Source: Laguncularia racemosa (Eukaryota > Streptophyta > Magnoliopsida > Myrtales > Combretaceae). Taken from it: a DNA stretch of 64,000 nt. The DNA lies in the NCBI GenBank assembly GCA_037954665.1, contig JBBMOL010000037.1, forward strand, positions 1,178,001-1,242,000, read 5' to 3'. The position numbers and the translations under genes are program-made. Each line of letters begins with the position of its first letter. The stretch's first letter is position 1. Positions 10,038 to 22,225 of the stretch are shown here, one piece after another. The notes beneath the pieces are model-generated. The model did not search any database and was not told the origin of the DNA. It saw only the letters and a program-made list of their open reading frames with translations.

Positions 10038-11738
10038 TGTCGAGTCTAATTTTTTATTTCCCATTCCTAATCCGATCTATACTAGACCCTATGCTCATCT
10101 AATGTAGATCCTCGACTTGAGTTAGGAATTTTGTTTTATTTTGAAGTCGCCACCCAACTATGGTCGGGAAAAATTGAATTAGGACTAATTGAGCAGATTA
10201 ATCCTAATTTAGACCACTAGTCGTCATGATTTCCTCTTTTCGTTTTTTTGTGAAGAGAGGAAAGGAAAAACCAGAGTTTTTGAGCTTCGGAGGCTAACCT
10301 ATTAAAACCCTAAGGTTACCACCTTAATCTCCTAAAATCTAAACCTTATTTGAAATGTCTTTTTTTTTTTTTGTTGTTGTTGTCTTTTTATTTTGTTTTC
10401 GAATAAATTATTCTAAGAAAATGATTTTTATTCCTTTTTAGGGTTGCCCCGAATGGGTGCCTACGTACCTGCTATTTAAGATCAAACGTGCCGTAGTTCG
10501 TTTTTCCTGAAAAACTTTAATGTGTTGATAATTTTTAATTATGAAATTTCTTTTGATCTATGATTTTTACCATCTTAGTATTTTTTGAAAAAATCTAAAC
10601 TTAAGCTTGATCATTTGATTTTCTTTGAAAATAATTTTTTTTTTTTTAGGAAAAACCAATTTTGGATTTATTTAAGAAAATGATTTTTCTAAATGATAAA
10701 ATTTTCATTTTTCTATTTTTTAACTCATTTCTACTATTATAAATTTTTATTGATTTTTATTATTTTTTATAATTTTTATTGAAAATTTTTCTCCTATATT
10801 ATTTATCTATCCTAAACTAAAATCTAAATTTTTACTTTTTTTCTAATATATATTTTTATCATTTTCTTTATATATTTTCATATTTTTATTATTTATTATT
10901 ATAATTATTTATTCTTATTATTATTCATCCTAAATTAATTCCTAAAAAAAACTAATATAAATTCTAATATTTTTATATTTTTGAATTATACATAACAAAT
11001 AAATAACTAAAGAAATTCAAAAAAATAAATAAAATAACTAAATAAATAAATAAGAAAAATCAGAAAATCCGACTTACTTGGATCCGAGTCGGTGCACAGG
11101 TCGGGTCAGTAGGCGGGGGGCGGGGCGGGTCGATCAGTCATAGCGGCTGGGAGTGCTCATTGACGGCGTTCCGGTGGCCTTTCGAAGCAATTGAGGTGTT
11201 GTTTCCTAGGTTTTCAGGGTGGGGAACTCAACCGTGGTGGTGGATTTCTCCAAAAACGTCTCCTGGTGGCAATTCAATGCTTGATCGGTGGTCGCAGCTT
11301 GGCAACTCCGGCGAGGCTTTGATTCTCTCTCTTTTTCTCACTTTTGATCCGTCATTCTGCTTCCTCCCTTCATCCTCTATTTATAAGCTAAGGAATCGAG
11401 CTAGATAAGCTCGGATTTCCACCGATTGAAGTAAATCGGATTTGCGGTTAAAACCCATCTCTGATTTGTGCAAATCCATCAATTTGTTGCGATTTGATTC
11501 TAATTGAATAATGTTTATCCTATTTCAGTTGAAGATTTGTTAGATTTGTGCAAAAAATCGAATCAAAACGGTCAAAATTCGATTTTTCCTCCTCGCCGGC
11601 GATCTCAAACGAAGGTTGAAGATGATCACACGCCCGGCACGTGCGTCCACTCCAGCCAATCAGCTACTGACACGTGTCCCAGACGATAAAGAAAAATTGC
11701 AAAACACGGATTCTGCCTTCCCCGCATTTCGAACCGCG
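10038..11738 (-). repeat. 5' LTR of the gypsy element, outer end missing
   Basis: It begins on the plus strand with TGTCGAGTC next to the PBS, and from about 11273 matches the left LTR. The match stops at 11738, inside GAACCGCG. The left LTR runs about 348 bp further before its terminal TGTTTACA. The element's U3 start is therefore lost, with unrelated AT-rich DNA joined there, and no target-site duplication can be read. The inner part (10350-11060) is extremely AT-rich. Confidence 0.85.
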
Positions 11739-13860
11739 TTTCTTAAAATACTTATAAATATGAAAAAGAGAATAGAATCCAAAATCTCGATTCCATTTGA
11801 AATCCAATCCTACATACCAAATATAATATAACATCATGAAAAAGAAGTGTAAATTTTAAAATTTATTTTAATCTCTATATGGGAAAAAAGGAACAACAAA
11901 AACACTTTTGATTTTCGTAAATCATACTACCGATTTAGGGAATTCAACATCAATTCATTCCCCTTTAACTTACCAAAAAGGATTAAGTGGAGATAGAATC
12001 TCCAAACTACAAATACAAAGGCAAAAAAAAGTGCATATTTATTACTTTATTTAGTTGGCATAGTAATTAAGAAATGAAAAAGATAAGATTTTTTTTTTTT
12101 ATGGCTACAATTGGAAAGGAATGATTCGAAATTGATCCCTTCAACTTAGATATTAGTATTCATAACATTAAATTATAAGAGCCTTAGCGGAAAAATATAT
12201 TTTTTATTCTCCATGTTTTCCCCTTTTTTAATGTGAATCCTAAACTTTTTCTTTTTCCTATTTAATTTCCCAACATTTAACAAACCTTATAAAATTAGAC
12301 TTTTCTAACACCGTCAACTCTTATGTTAATAAATGACTTGTGGTATTATTTTATTGGTCATATCATTATATAAATAAATAATATAATAAAAATAAAAAAG
12401 GAATTAAAAAAAGAAAAAAAAACTACAAGAATGTAAGAAAAAAAAAATCTAACCTCCTCCTTAAGTGGCCACCTGCTACCCTAAACCTTAAGTGGCTAGA
12501 TTTTATTTACTTATTTAAAATTTTGCAGTTTTTTCTTTATTTCTTTCCTTTTTCTTTTCTTTTATTAATTTACTTAATTATTATATTTGTGATTATATTA
12601 TTTAATTTAAATTAATCATTTGAGTTAACTAGAGCCTATCACATGGTAAACAATAATGGAAATTTAACAACAATAAAATGGTCCAATTTCATAAGATTTG
12701 TTAAATCTTAACGACTCAAATAAAAAAAATAAATTAAAAACTTACATAGAAAATTGTTAAAATATTAAAAACCAAAAGGATATTGATGTTGAAATAAAAT
12801 AAAAAATAACAATTATCATTTAATAGACTACATTAAAAATGACATTACAAAATATATTATAAATATATCTAAAAATATTAATATAACCTTGGATTGACTA
12901 TTAAGCTACAAAGTATGAAAATATATAAGAAAAGATTTAATGAATAGCCTTTATTTTCAAGAAAGAGTTATAGTTTTTCATTTGGCCATAACAAAGCCAT
13001 CATAAAATAATTATTTTGCAAACTAAACACAAAAATAAAACTATCAAGAATGAATAGTTATTCTCTCCAACCCCAGTAGAGTTTCCCAGTCTTACTATAC
13101 TTATCAAATAGTGGTGATGTTAAAATAATAAAGAACAATATTAAAATCATTATATAAATTTTACATGTTTTTTAAATTTTATATCTAAAGTTTAAAAACT
13201 TTGACTTGTCAAAATTTTAACTTCAACTTAAAGTTTGAAGTTATTAAATTTTTACTTATCTAATTTACCATTTATATCACCTTTAAAAGAGATGCCAAAC
13301 ATTCACTAGTCAAAAAAGTAAAAATGTAAACGAGGAAGGATAAAGTGACAAATTTAACAAACAAAAATTGGATTCTACGTAACAATTAGTACTTTTAACT
13401 TTCAGGTGTAAAGTAAAAAAACAACTAAAATTTAGATATTTCAAAACGTTAATGGGTAAAGATACACTAGCTAGTAGCCACAAACATAACATTCTCATAA
13501 GAAAAACTTGCACATTGTGCAGGTGAGGTATAAATAAATAAATAAATCGTCAACTTGGTCGGAATAGGCTTAAATATACTGTTCAGAACGCAGAGAGAAT
13601 AGAGAATTCATGAGGTGTGACCTAAGAGTTAGGACTAAAGTCATCTCTAACAGGTACAGAAGAACCAATTGTATGCTCTCAACATCACTTCCGATCAAAA
13701 GCACCATCGAAGAAAAATCCAAATGAGTTGCAGATCATTTCAGTCCTAAAGCTACACAGAAATATGTATAAATGAGATGCACGTGAATTGCTGTATACAG
13801 CCAGAAAAATGGTAAGCCCAGCGACATTTTGCGGAAATCTTCACTTAGGATATAAAACAT
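11739..13860. other. AT-rich intergenic DNA without recognisable genes
   Basis: No open frame resembles a protein, and no RNA gene or clear repeat boundary was seen. Runs of A and T and short ATAAA-type tracts dominate. The end near 13600-13860 may overlap the transcript end of the RING gene on the minus strand. Confidence 0.6.
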
Positions 13861-16800
13861 TACATTACATTACCCATTTCCAGGACTCTAGCTCCTGGCT
13901 CGATGTCTGCAGATTGGTGATCGGCATCTCTTCCTGTCAAAGAATAGAAATGGAATAAGAAATCATAAACACCAGATTAGCATATCGCTGCATGCTATTT
14001 TTCAGGAGATCGAATCTCATGAAGCAACATAGGATGCAGCGAAAAAGAAGCATAAAAAAATAATCCAGTAATCAGAGGACTGCAGCACACTTCTTTAGTC
14101 AAATTTAAATATGCAAAAGCAACTAAGCAACAAGCTTTTTTTTTTTTCCAATAATCACTAAGCAAAGGGGTTTGATGTTCTGCTTTCTACCAACCAAGCA
14201 TATGCGCTATAATGAGGAACTTTGGACATGACAGGACATTTCCTTCTACTTGCAGCCAATGAAACATAATCCTAAGCGGCCAAAACCAGCTACATGGTTT
14301 TTGCATAAATCACATCTATCAATGGATATCTACAAATAAAAGTAAAGAAACAAAGCGCCCCAGAGATTACTAATTTCAGAGCTCGAGCTTGATACTTCAA
14401 CTGAGTTTAAAGTTCTCATTCCACTCGGCAATAGTTGATTGGAGCAATAACAGCTCAAAAAATCTCAACAAAGAGACCAACTAAGTATAAAGTAAACTCT
14501 GAAAAGCTGCACTGGTCCCAGAAAACCAAGATTGGCATCCGCTTGCACCAATCTCTCTCATTTGCCATATATTTTAAGTTCCTAAGGAGAAAACATCATT
14601 ATTCATGACCTATATTGATCACAAAGAATTGGATTTTAGATTAAACTATTAATTCACCGTTTGAGAAATTAAACTCAACTAACATGAGATAATCAAATGT
14701 GAAACCACTCAAATATGAGAAAAATTAGGGTGTCCATATTGTGAAAAATGTGGCACCAGAGAATTGAAAAAGCAAAACGGGCAGATTTGAACCCCTGTTT
14801 TTGTTTATTTAGGAAAAGAAGAACCGGGAAAGTGAAGGGCTATTACAGTTTTAAGGTTAAGTGTCACACTCTATTTAACTATAAGAAAACCAGGAAAAAA
14901 AATGCGTAGAAAACAATTCTCATTGGTGGAATTCCCGAGTTAGTCACTGCCTAAGTAATACCGTGAAAGCCAATGAACTAATCTTATAATATAAGTTAAG
15001 AAAGAACAATCATAAGACACAAAAATATCCTTCACCCATTTTTGTTCAAAGTGGAAACATCAAAAATAAGGCTAGTAGCCAATTTCCTACAATATTCAAG
15101 TACCTAAATTTATAAGACCAATAAATTGCAGTAGTTAAGAAGACACTGAGATATCCTGGAATAGAGAGTCATAACAGGGATTACAAAAAGACCAATCAGA
15201 CGTTCAAGATTTGCATTGACAATAGAAAATCAATGAAGATATGTCTGTATTATACAGGATAAGTTAAGCACACATCACAATTCAAAGTTCACCGACTAAC
15301 CATACTATGATGGGTGAAGGTATAAGACCCAATATTGGGAGAATATCACATAACTTGGCACTTGTCCATGTGGAGAAAATATCCATATATAGTGAATAAC
15401 AGTAGAAGCAAAATAAAACTTAATTATTAAAAAAGAAAAAACTTGTCAGGCAGTCAGTAGCAAGGAGAGTCATTAATGATACTACCATTGTCCTAGTATG
15501 ATGGATTTCGCAAGCCAGAAATAATATCATCACACATTGTTAGTCTTGGGTAAATTTACACTTACCTTACATGTGTTTAAATTTGTGTCGCTTACCCCAC
15601 CTGTGTTCCTCTGTTACAAACCAATATGCTTACAGTTAAAATGAAAATATGCCACAGGTGTGACATATTAAATCCATAAACAAAAGAAAAAACACCTATT
15701 TTCTCCAAAGCTCACAAGAAGGCACTAAGCAAGTGCAAAAATCAACCATGAACATGCGTTTGAGTTCCCATCTTGAGTTATAGCTGGTGGAACACAAGCG
15801 TTGCAACCAGTCACTTTAAAAAAAATTAAAAAAGAAAGGGCACACACACACACAAAGAAGTAAAGACCCAGACCAGATCCTCAGAGGATGGTAAGGCAAT
15901 CAAACAATTGCAGAATTACCAAAAGGCCAACAGGAACTCAAGAAGAACTTTCTTCATCCCATCCAAAGTGAAAATTCATCGACTTAACAATTAGAATTCA
16001 GATTACATTTCTCATATCGACATCAATCCGTAGAAAAAAGAAGGTATACATTCTCTATGTAAAACTATCTTCAAGTATTATTCATTGCTTTTGCATTCAG
16101 ATTCATTTCCAGGCCTTTAAGCTTATCAATTAGACACTAATTCTATCTCGCAACCAGCCAGTCCAAGCAGTAGTTCTGACAAACTATTTAAGCTGAACAA
16201 AGATTTTCTTTTAATGTCTATTTGGCGGGGTTCATAGGTCATTTATCCATTCAGATGATTATGTCAACAATTCATGATGAATAAAAAGTAACGCAAGATA
16301 AAATACAGAGAAACTAATTATAAAAAGGTCAGAAAACAGGAAGTAGAAGTGCAATTCACGCTTCAATTTTTAAAAACCCCCACCTTATTTATGCTCTATT
16401 AGTAAAACAGCACAGAAGATTAAAAAAACAAAGGACCCAAAGACTTTCCCACTAATGAATCAGGCTGCATGTTGAGTTCAATGTTTCCATTTGACCACTC
16501 TGTCCCTTCTAACTAAAACATCTAAAAGATACTGAATCCATGAACGCCTCCAATGAATTCAAAAAGCTAAAAGCATACTTATCTTTTCTCTGGAGGCATG
16601 CAAAATGAACGGTGCATCCATTGATTTCTAATTATTGTACGTCTTAAGGGAGCTAACCAAGCCCAATTTATACCATATGGTTTCAGTACCCCCTACTACT
16701 AAAGATGCTACTAGGTGGGTTCAAAAAAATTAAGATTTAATAACCAACAAAGTGCGATGCAGTTCTCACTACAATACAGAATACATGCATATTAAACAAG

Positions 16801-17966
16801 CAAATAAAAACATCAAGAAACAAGTTTCCAAAAACAACATTCTAATTAAAAAGAGAGATGCAGCAAGAGATCCATGGATCACCGAACACCCGAATATAAA
16901 TATAGTGAACCTCTTAATGCATATGATAATATTCTAATAATACATAACTTGAATAAATAAGAAATTAGCATAACCACTTTGTTAAAATTTAACATACCAA
17001 GAAAATTCACTAGTCTCAATGATTTTGTATAATTGACAACATCACCAAGGTTCTTTCACAATTTATCAATACAATAGAAGATAACTAGAAAATTCTAGAA
17101 AGGACCACCTTAAAGATGTTGTCAGACCTTCTGGATTCAGACAACAAAAACTTTGAAAAGTTTGATCCTTCGTGGACTTTCTCACGCTATTCGCTGGACT
17201 TACAACATGCATTGTATTACGGCAGCATCATATTACAAATTATATCTCATCTGAAACCAATAGCAAGAACCAAAGTGTCCAGAAAACTATTAAATGCAAT
17301 TACTTTTCAACCTTGGCAATTTGCTTTTTTTAAGAGGGATAAGTTTCTTTATATATTAGTGAATAAATGTACTACACTCGCTAGCTTTTGCACAAGGAAT
17401 CAAGAAAAGATATTGAGGTAAATTCAATGTGGCTTCTATCTCTCCAAAAAAAAGGCACCAAGCACAATCCTGAGATTAAATATTAGATAGAGGAAATTTT
17501 CATTGGAACCATTGCTTCTAATCCAGCTACAACTCCAAGCATGGTAACACATTTAAAATAATGCTATTCTACATATACATCAAATATAATCCCACTAATT
17601 TCTGCTCCCAAGAACAGAATAACAAGCTTCATTACCAAAATAGGCTAAATGGTTCACATACACCTTATAAAGTTATGACTTAAAGCTCAAACAGTCAAAC
17701 GTGTGCAATATTCTCAAACTTTCATTTTTTACACAGCCAGAAATAAGTCTTAAAATTATCACTAATCTATAAAATTTTCCATCAGACAGAAAACATAATC
17801 AACTCATGTTCTACACATTAAATGAACAACTATTTATAAAGATAAACACTGCAGAAAGCAATCAATCTCCACAACAACCCCAGAAAACGTATTGAAGAAA
17901 CAAAGAGGGGTACAAAAAATCTCACCGGGTAGGCCTATATTACAATTCGGAAGCAACATTCTCTCC
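13861..17966 (-). other. Probable 3' UTR with a ~4-kb intron of the RING gene
   Basis: Forty-two bases after the RING stop codon, the minus strand has a good donor (CCCG|GTGAGA, intron start 17925). A matching acceptor (TTTGACAG|GAAGAG) ends at 13934, followed by 3'-UTR-like sequence to about 13860. The 14,000-17,900 stretch has no conserved open frame, as expected for an intron. The pairing is inferred; the acceptor could belong to another transcript, and the 101-aa frame at 17116-17421 looks accidental. Confidence 0.4.
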
Positions 17967-19076
17967 TTAATCAAGATCTTCTTGTCTAGTCTCCGACCGA
18001 TGATCCGGATTCCCACCATTCCCTGAATTTGGATTTCCCACATTATTGTTCCCAGCTCCACTATTACTCGTCTCCGCAGGGGACCCGAATGGCCGAAAAG
18101 GCCAAGAAATCCTAACCCTCCTTTCCACGGTTCGAGGACTCTCCTCCGATCCATTGCCACCACCAACAGAGGAATTATTACTCCCCTGAGAAGTTCCATT
18201 GTTGCCACCTGAAACTCGGGGTCGCTGATCACCCCGATTATTCCGCTCCTCGTAATCGGGATCATCCGTAGGCAATTCATATCGACACACAGGGCACGAA
18301 TTATGCAATTCTAACCAAGGTAAAATGCAATCAGAATGGTATATATGCTTACAAGGCATTTGCTTTGCTTCTTCCCCTAATTCAAACGTGTCTTTGCACA
18401 CTGCGCATTGCGAATTATCCGAATTAAGCATCTCCTCATTGATTTTGATCAGTGGAAGAGCATTCATGGCACTTTTCGATGCCGGTGGCGTTCCATACCG
18501 GTTCGGATCGTTCTCTGCCAGCTGCTGGATTAGCTGTTCGAGCCCTGGACCAATGAAATAATCCCCGAGGTTACCAGGAGTCCGAAAAGTCCCATCACCG
18601 CCACCGACCGCATTATTCTCGATGACCAACTGGATGTTGGCGCCACCGGCTCTTAGGGTTTGAAAGTAATTGTGGAGAAAAAGGATTGGATTGAACACGT
18701 CAGGATTGGCGCTAGGGTTGGCGCCGGCGCCGGCGCCGCTGAAGAGAGCGGCGAGATCATCAAAGTTCCCGGAGGTTGTGGTGGCAGCGGAGGGGTTGAG
18801 GAAGGGGAAACCGGAAGTGGAGGTAGTGGAGAAAGAGACAGCGGAAGGAACGCCAGAGAAAGAATCGAAGGAGAAGAAGTTATTAGGGCTAGGGCTAGGG
18901 TTAATATAAGGTGCTTCGAATTCCTCCAAAAAGCCGCCGTTACAATCGGGGCAAACGAGATCGGAGGGTGGTGGAGTAGGAGAAATAGAGACGGTACGGT
19001 CGCATTCGTAGCAGTGGTAGAGTTGTGATGGCGCACCGCTGCTTCCACCGTCGGAGTTGCCGGCTGAGGATGACAT
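17967..19076 (-). CDS. RING-H2 E3 ubiquitin ligase, RING1-like
   Basis: This single-exon frame encodes 369 aa. Start: ATG at 19076 (MSSSAGNSDGG); an upstream in-frame Met at 19238 would add 54 residues unlike the family. A zinc ribbon comes first (Cys 22, 25, 42 and 45). A Ser/Asn/Gly-rich linker follows, then a conserved helix block (about 170-190, GPGLEQLIQQLAENDP). The RING-H2 finger (about 224-264) has spacing CX2CX14CXHX2HX2CX10CX2C, with Trp in the usual E2-contact place (ILPWLELHNSC). The tail is low-complexity Gly/Asn. Such proteins transfer ubiquitin from an E2 to substrates, often in stress or defence signalling; the substrate cannot be told. The family call is firm, the exact orthologue is not. 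Confidence 0.93.
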   Translation of the reverse strand: MSSSAGNSDGGSSGAPSQLYHCYECDRTVSISPTPPPSDLVCPDCNGGFLEEFEAPYINPSPSPNNFFSFDSFSGVPSAVSFSTTSTSGFPFLNPSAATTTSGNFDDLAALFSGAGAGANPSANPDVFNPILFLHNYFQTLRAGGANIQLVIENNAVGGGDGTFRTPGNLGDYFIGPGLEQLIQQLAENDPNRYGTPPASKSAMNALPLIKINEEMLNSDNSQCAVCKDTFELGEEAKQMPCKHIYHSDCILPWLELHNSCPVCRYELPTDDPDYEERNNRGDQRPRVSGGNNGTSQGSNNSSVGGGNGSEESPRTVERRVRISWPFRPFGSPAETSNSGAGNNNVGNPNSGNGGNPDHRSETRQEDLD

Positions 19077-19087
19077 TTCAGATATCA

Positions 19088-19105
19088 CAGAGAGAGAGAG
19101 AGAGA
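19088..19105. repeat. GA microsatellite in the 5' UTR of the RING gene
   Basis: AGAGAGAGAGAGAG lies about 12-30 bases upstream of the start codon. On the coding strand this is a CT-rich leader, common in plant 5' UTRs. Confidence 0.7.
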
Positions 19106-19280
19106 TTGAGAGATTTAAGATTTTGAAAGACGAAGAATTAAAGCAAAAATGGGAATAATGGAGAGAGAATAAGCTGGGGGAGGCGTGTAGGTATACATAT
19201 ACCAATACATAGGGTAGGGGTCTCCCACCGGTTAACACCGACTCAGCCTTCAGTTCAAAAATCCACCAAGGGCCGGCGAG

Positions 19281-19686
19281 GGCTAAGTTTGGTAAAAAAA
19301 ATACTAAATTAACTATTAACTTTAATCTTGACCAAAATTACTATTGAACTTTGATATCTAACCAAATTGTATGCAATGTACATTTGTTACCAAAATGAAT
19401 AGAAGTTAAATGGTTGGTGACATTTTTGTAGAAGTACAACATGTGTATTATTTGTCATTTTCATTTCGATGATAACAATAGAGGAAAGGAATTTAAATCT
19501 GATCTATCATAATTTGAATCTAGCGTTTATGCCATTAATTATAGGAGTCTTGACCAATGTGATGATTTTTAAGAAGATGATTAAGGCAGATAGTTTTGTT
19601 GAATATTGGACTATACTAATGATTTTGATCCATATTAAAGTTAATTCAATATGTGTTTTTGTATGGTTTGCCAGATTTTAGTGATC
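19281..19686. mobile_element. TIR element, copy 1 (MITE-like)
   Basis: The left end (CTAAGTTTGGTAAAAA... ACTAAATTAACTATTAACTTTA) is, with few changes, the inverse complement of the right end of its relative at 20901. Its own right end (GTTTGCCAGATTTTAGTGATC) is a more diverged version. It has no coding capacity (a 70-aa frame inside is not conserved). Size and structure suggest a non-autonomous DNA transposon, superfamily unknown. Confidence 0.55.
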
Positions 19687-20220
19687 ATGGCAGGCTTTAT
19701 GGGTAACTAGGCTTAATTATTTGTTTACTTCACTAGAAAGTGGGTAGTAGCAATTGGTTAAAAATGGATCTCTCCATTTTCACCTTAATTTCTTTAATTT
19801 AAGAATTAATAGTTAAATTGCTTAAAAATTTGAACAACCTCATGACATTATTGTGATACCCCTAGTTTCCTTATAATTTTAATAATTGATTACACGTGAT
19901 AATGTCTTAAGGAAATAAATTGAAAGAAAATCCCTCCTTTGTTTACTCTCACATTTTTCATTTGTCCTTAGTGTTTAAAAACCCTAGCTACCAAATTCGC
20001 AAATCACACCACATCCACACTAGTCATTAGACTCACCACTAAAACCACCATCTTCACCCATTAGACCTACTAACCACAAACCTAAGACATATAACCATGA
20101 ACCTATGACCCATAAACATCCAACAACTTGTAATCTTTCTCTTTAATGAATGGCTTAATCTAGTGGTTTATGCAAATGGTAATAGTGTAATTGGTTGCTT
20201 AGGGGTAGTTATTCACACTT
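19687..20220. other. Spacer between the two TIR elements
   Basis: AT-rich sequence with a C/A-rich stretch (about 19990-20130) built of phrases like CCACATCCACACTAG and ACCCATAAACATCC. A similar C/A-rich stretch occurs near 22950-23190. No gene was seen. Confidence 0.4.
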
Positions 20221-20901
20221 CGTCTTTGGTAAAAACACTAATTTAACTATTTAACTTTTATTTTAGCTAAAATTACTACCAAAGCTTAACATTCAACCAA
20301 TTAGAATACATTGTAAATTTTACCAAAATTAATAAAAGTTGGGATGACATTAAAAATACTACCTAGACTTTTAGTGTCATTCAAATTGTATATATGAAAT
20401 TTAAAATTGTTAAATATCATATTTAGTTGAACATTTACTCATTAAATTTTATATTTAAATGTTTAAAGTTTCTATATATCATATCTTTACTTGTTAAATG
20501 TACTATCTCTATTGTCTTAAAAAAGTTGACTTAGTAAATGTTCATTAAACAAAAGTAAATAATTAGATATGGGATAGTAAATTTGACAGATAAAAGTTTC
20601 ATTACATATTAAAATTTAGTAACCTCGAACAATAGTGAATAGATATTTAAAATTAAAATAGTAATTTATACATTATTTCGTAAAATTTTAATCACTAGTG
20701 ACATTTTTTGAAAAAGCTTAATGACCTTAAATGTATTACTTTGCATTTTCCAAAAGTTTATCCATTTCAAGTGGATTTTACTAAGTAATTTTCAAAAACA
20801 TGATTAAAATAACTAACTTTGTGGAATGTTAAACTATACTAGTAATGGTCTAGCTTAAAGTTCAATAATTAGTTTGGTATTTTTGCCAAATTTTAGTGAT
20901 C
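20221..20901. mobile_element. TIR element, copy 2 (MITE-like)
   Basis: It starts CTTTGGTAAAAACACTAATT and ends GTTTGGTATTTTTGCCAAAT followed by TTTAGTGATC; the two ends are inverted relative to each other. Internal stretches match copy 1 in the same order (for example ACCAAAATTAATAAAAGTT and ACTATACTAGTAATGGTCT). It is longer than copy 1 because of extra AT-rich DNA in the middle. Confidence 0.55.
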
Positions 20902-21454
20902 TAGTGGACCTCATGGATAATAACCTTAATTATCTATTATGTAATGCCCCGAAACTCAGGCCACGTTACTGCCCACCACGTATCCTTATTTCATAAGAAC
21001 ACGTTAAGGCTTTGAATCAATTTTGATACAATGTAGCTTATAACTCCTATATAAAAAACATTTGATACATCCTCAAAACTCAATTGATAACTTAAACCAT
21101 ATCAATTATCTAATGCAGCGAAAGGTTGTTTATCATAGCTAAATAATGTATTTCCTAAATCTTAATCACTATAATAATAATGGTAATTTTCGTCTTTCTC
21201 TCTTTGCAGTTCACCCAAACCCAAGTCATCTTCTAGTTTCTCATCTCCCTCAACACCTATATCTAAAAAAGGTTCCTCAAAAGGTGAGCTAATACTCAAT
21301 ACATATAACACAAACACACACACATAAACAAACATAAACAACCGCCACACTCATTGTACAGTACTTAAATACAGACAACCATTTCATATGACAATTTGTG
21401 TTCACAAGCAACAATATAGTGCTCATGACCCCCTTAACACACTAGATCATGATT

Positions 21455-21600
21455 TGGTGATGAGAATTACCACTACGGGCCCCACACCCATGATCACTTA
21501 ATCTTTAAACTTGATGATAGGAATTGCTACTACGAGCCCCACATCCATGTATACTTAAACCTGGTGATGGGAACTACCACTATGGGCCCCTAGGTTGAGT
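21455..21600. repeat. Three degenerate ~50-57-bp tandem units
   Basis: The phrase GGTGATGAGAATTACCACTA, followed by CGGGCCCCACACCCATG, recurs as TGATGATAGGAATTGCTACT and GGTGATGGGAACTACCACTA at about 21456, 21513 and 21563. Confidence 0.7.
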
Positions 21601-21955
21601 GAAGTATATACAATATATAACTTAAACACTTAAGTCAAATCATTCAACTTAATCAATTTCAACACATATACTAACTTAAGCAAACACAAAACAACACACA
21701 AGTTATACGTACCTTGAATCCTAGCACTTTCCAATCTTAGACTTTCTAAATGGAAATCTGTACAATCAACAAGTTCTTCTTAGTATTCAATTTAAGATCA
21801 ATATCATTCTTAATTTTCTTAATCCTATTTATTTAATTTCTCTAAAGCATTACTAACTATCTAGGTTGTGTGGAAATTAGTTTAATTTGAAGTTAAATAA
21901 ATATGTAATTACTTTATACTTTATTCAACATGGCTATGTTGGAGACCGTTGTTCA

Positions 21956-22225
21956 ACACAACAGGAGCACGACTGTGTTAAGGATCGTGTATCTTTTTGT
22001 GTAAAACTTGGTTTCAATACGATTGAAACACAATCGTGTTGAGAGGTTATGTTCTTCTTCATTTAACATAATCTAAATACGACTGTGTTAAAAGGCCATG
22101 TTACCCTTAACTCAACATGGTCGAAACATGACCATGTTAGGAGAGCGTGACGTGTATCTCTCGATGTAATTTTTGAATTCAACATGATCGAAATACAACT
22201 GTGTTAATAGGTTGTGTTACTCTCG
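21956..22225. repeat. Degenerate tandem repeat with the theme CAACA(C/T)GATCGAAACACGACTGTGTTA
   Basis: Four to five units of about 40-68 bp each contain a CAACAYRATCGAAA-like start and an ACYRTGTTA-like centre, then a tail such as GGTTGTGTTACTCTCGAC. Each unit is partly self-complementary (CAACAC... GTGTTG). Such arrays are known inside plant gypsy LTRs. Confidence 0.65.

Larger units (their letters stand above)
1..11738 (-). mobile_element. Decayed Tat/Ogre-like Ty3/gypsy LTR retrotransposon
   Basis: A gypsy-type LTR retrotransposon lies on the minus strand. Read from right to left it shows a 5' LTR, PBS, gag, protease, RT with YVDD, gypsy RNase H, a second archaeal-type RNase H, integrase, a tandem-repeat 3' UTR, a polypurine tract and a 3' LTR. 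Two RNase H domains, a long internal region (about 9.2 kb), LTRs near 2 kb and repeats after integrase are known marks of the Tat lineage (Ogre/Retand relatives). Stops and frameshifts interrupt gag, RNase H and integrase, so the copy cannot move by itself. The left LTR is cut by the window edge and the right LTR lacks about 350 bp of outer U3. Lineage is inferred from architecture and motifs; a tree of the RT was not possible. Confidence 0.9.

Noticed and set aside
17116..17421. 101-aa frame within the presumed 3' UTR intron of the RING gene
   Set aside because: No recognisable motif, signal or conservation; its base composition is like the surrounding intron.
18884..18905. Telomere-like TTAGGGCTAGGGCTAGGG stretch
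   Set aside because: It encodes the Asn-Pro-Ser-Pro repeat of the RING protein and is too short and imperfect to be a telomeric repeat or certain telo-box.
18653..19048. Several long frames on both strands inside the RING coding sequence
   Set aside because: These are shadows of a GC-rich, Ser/Gly-rich true frame; only the minus-strand frame with the RING motif makes sense.
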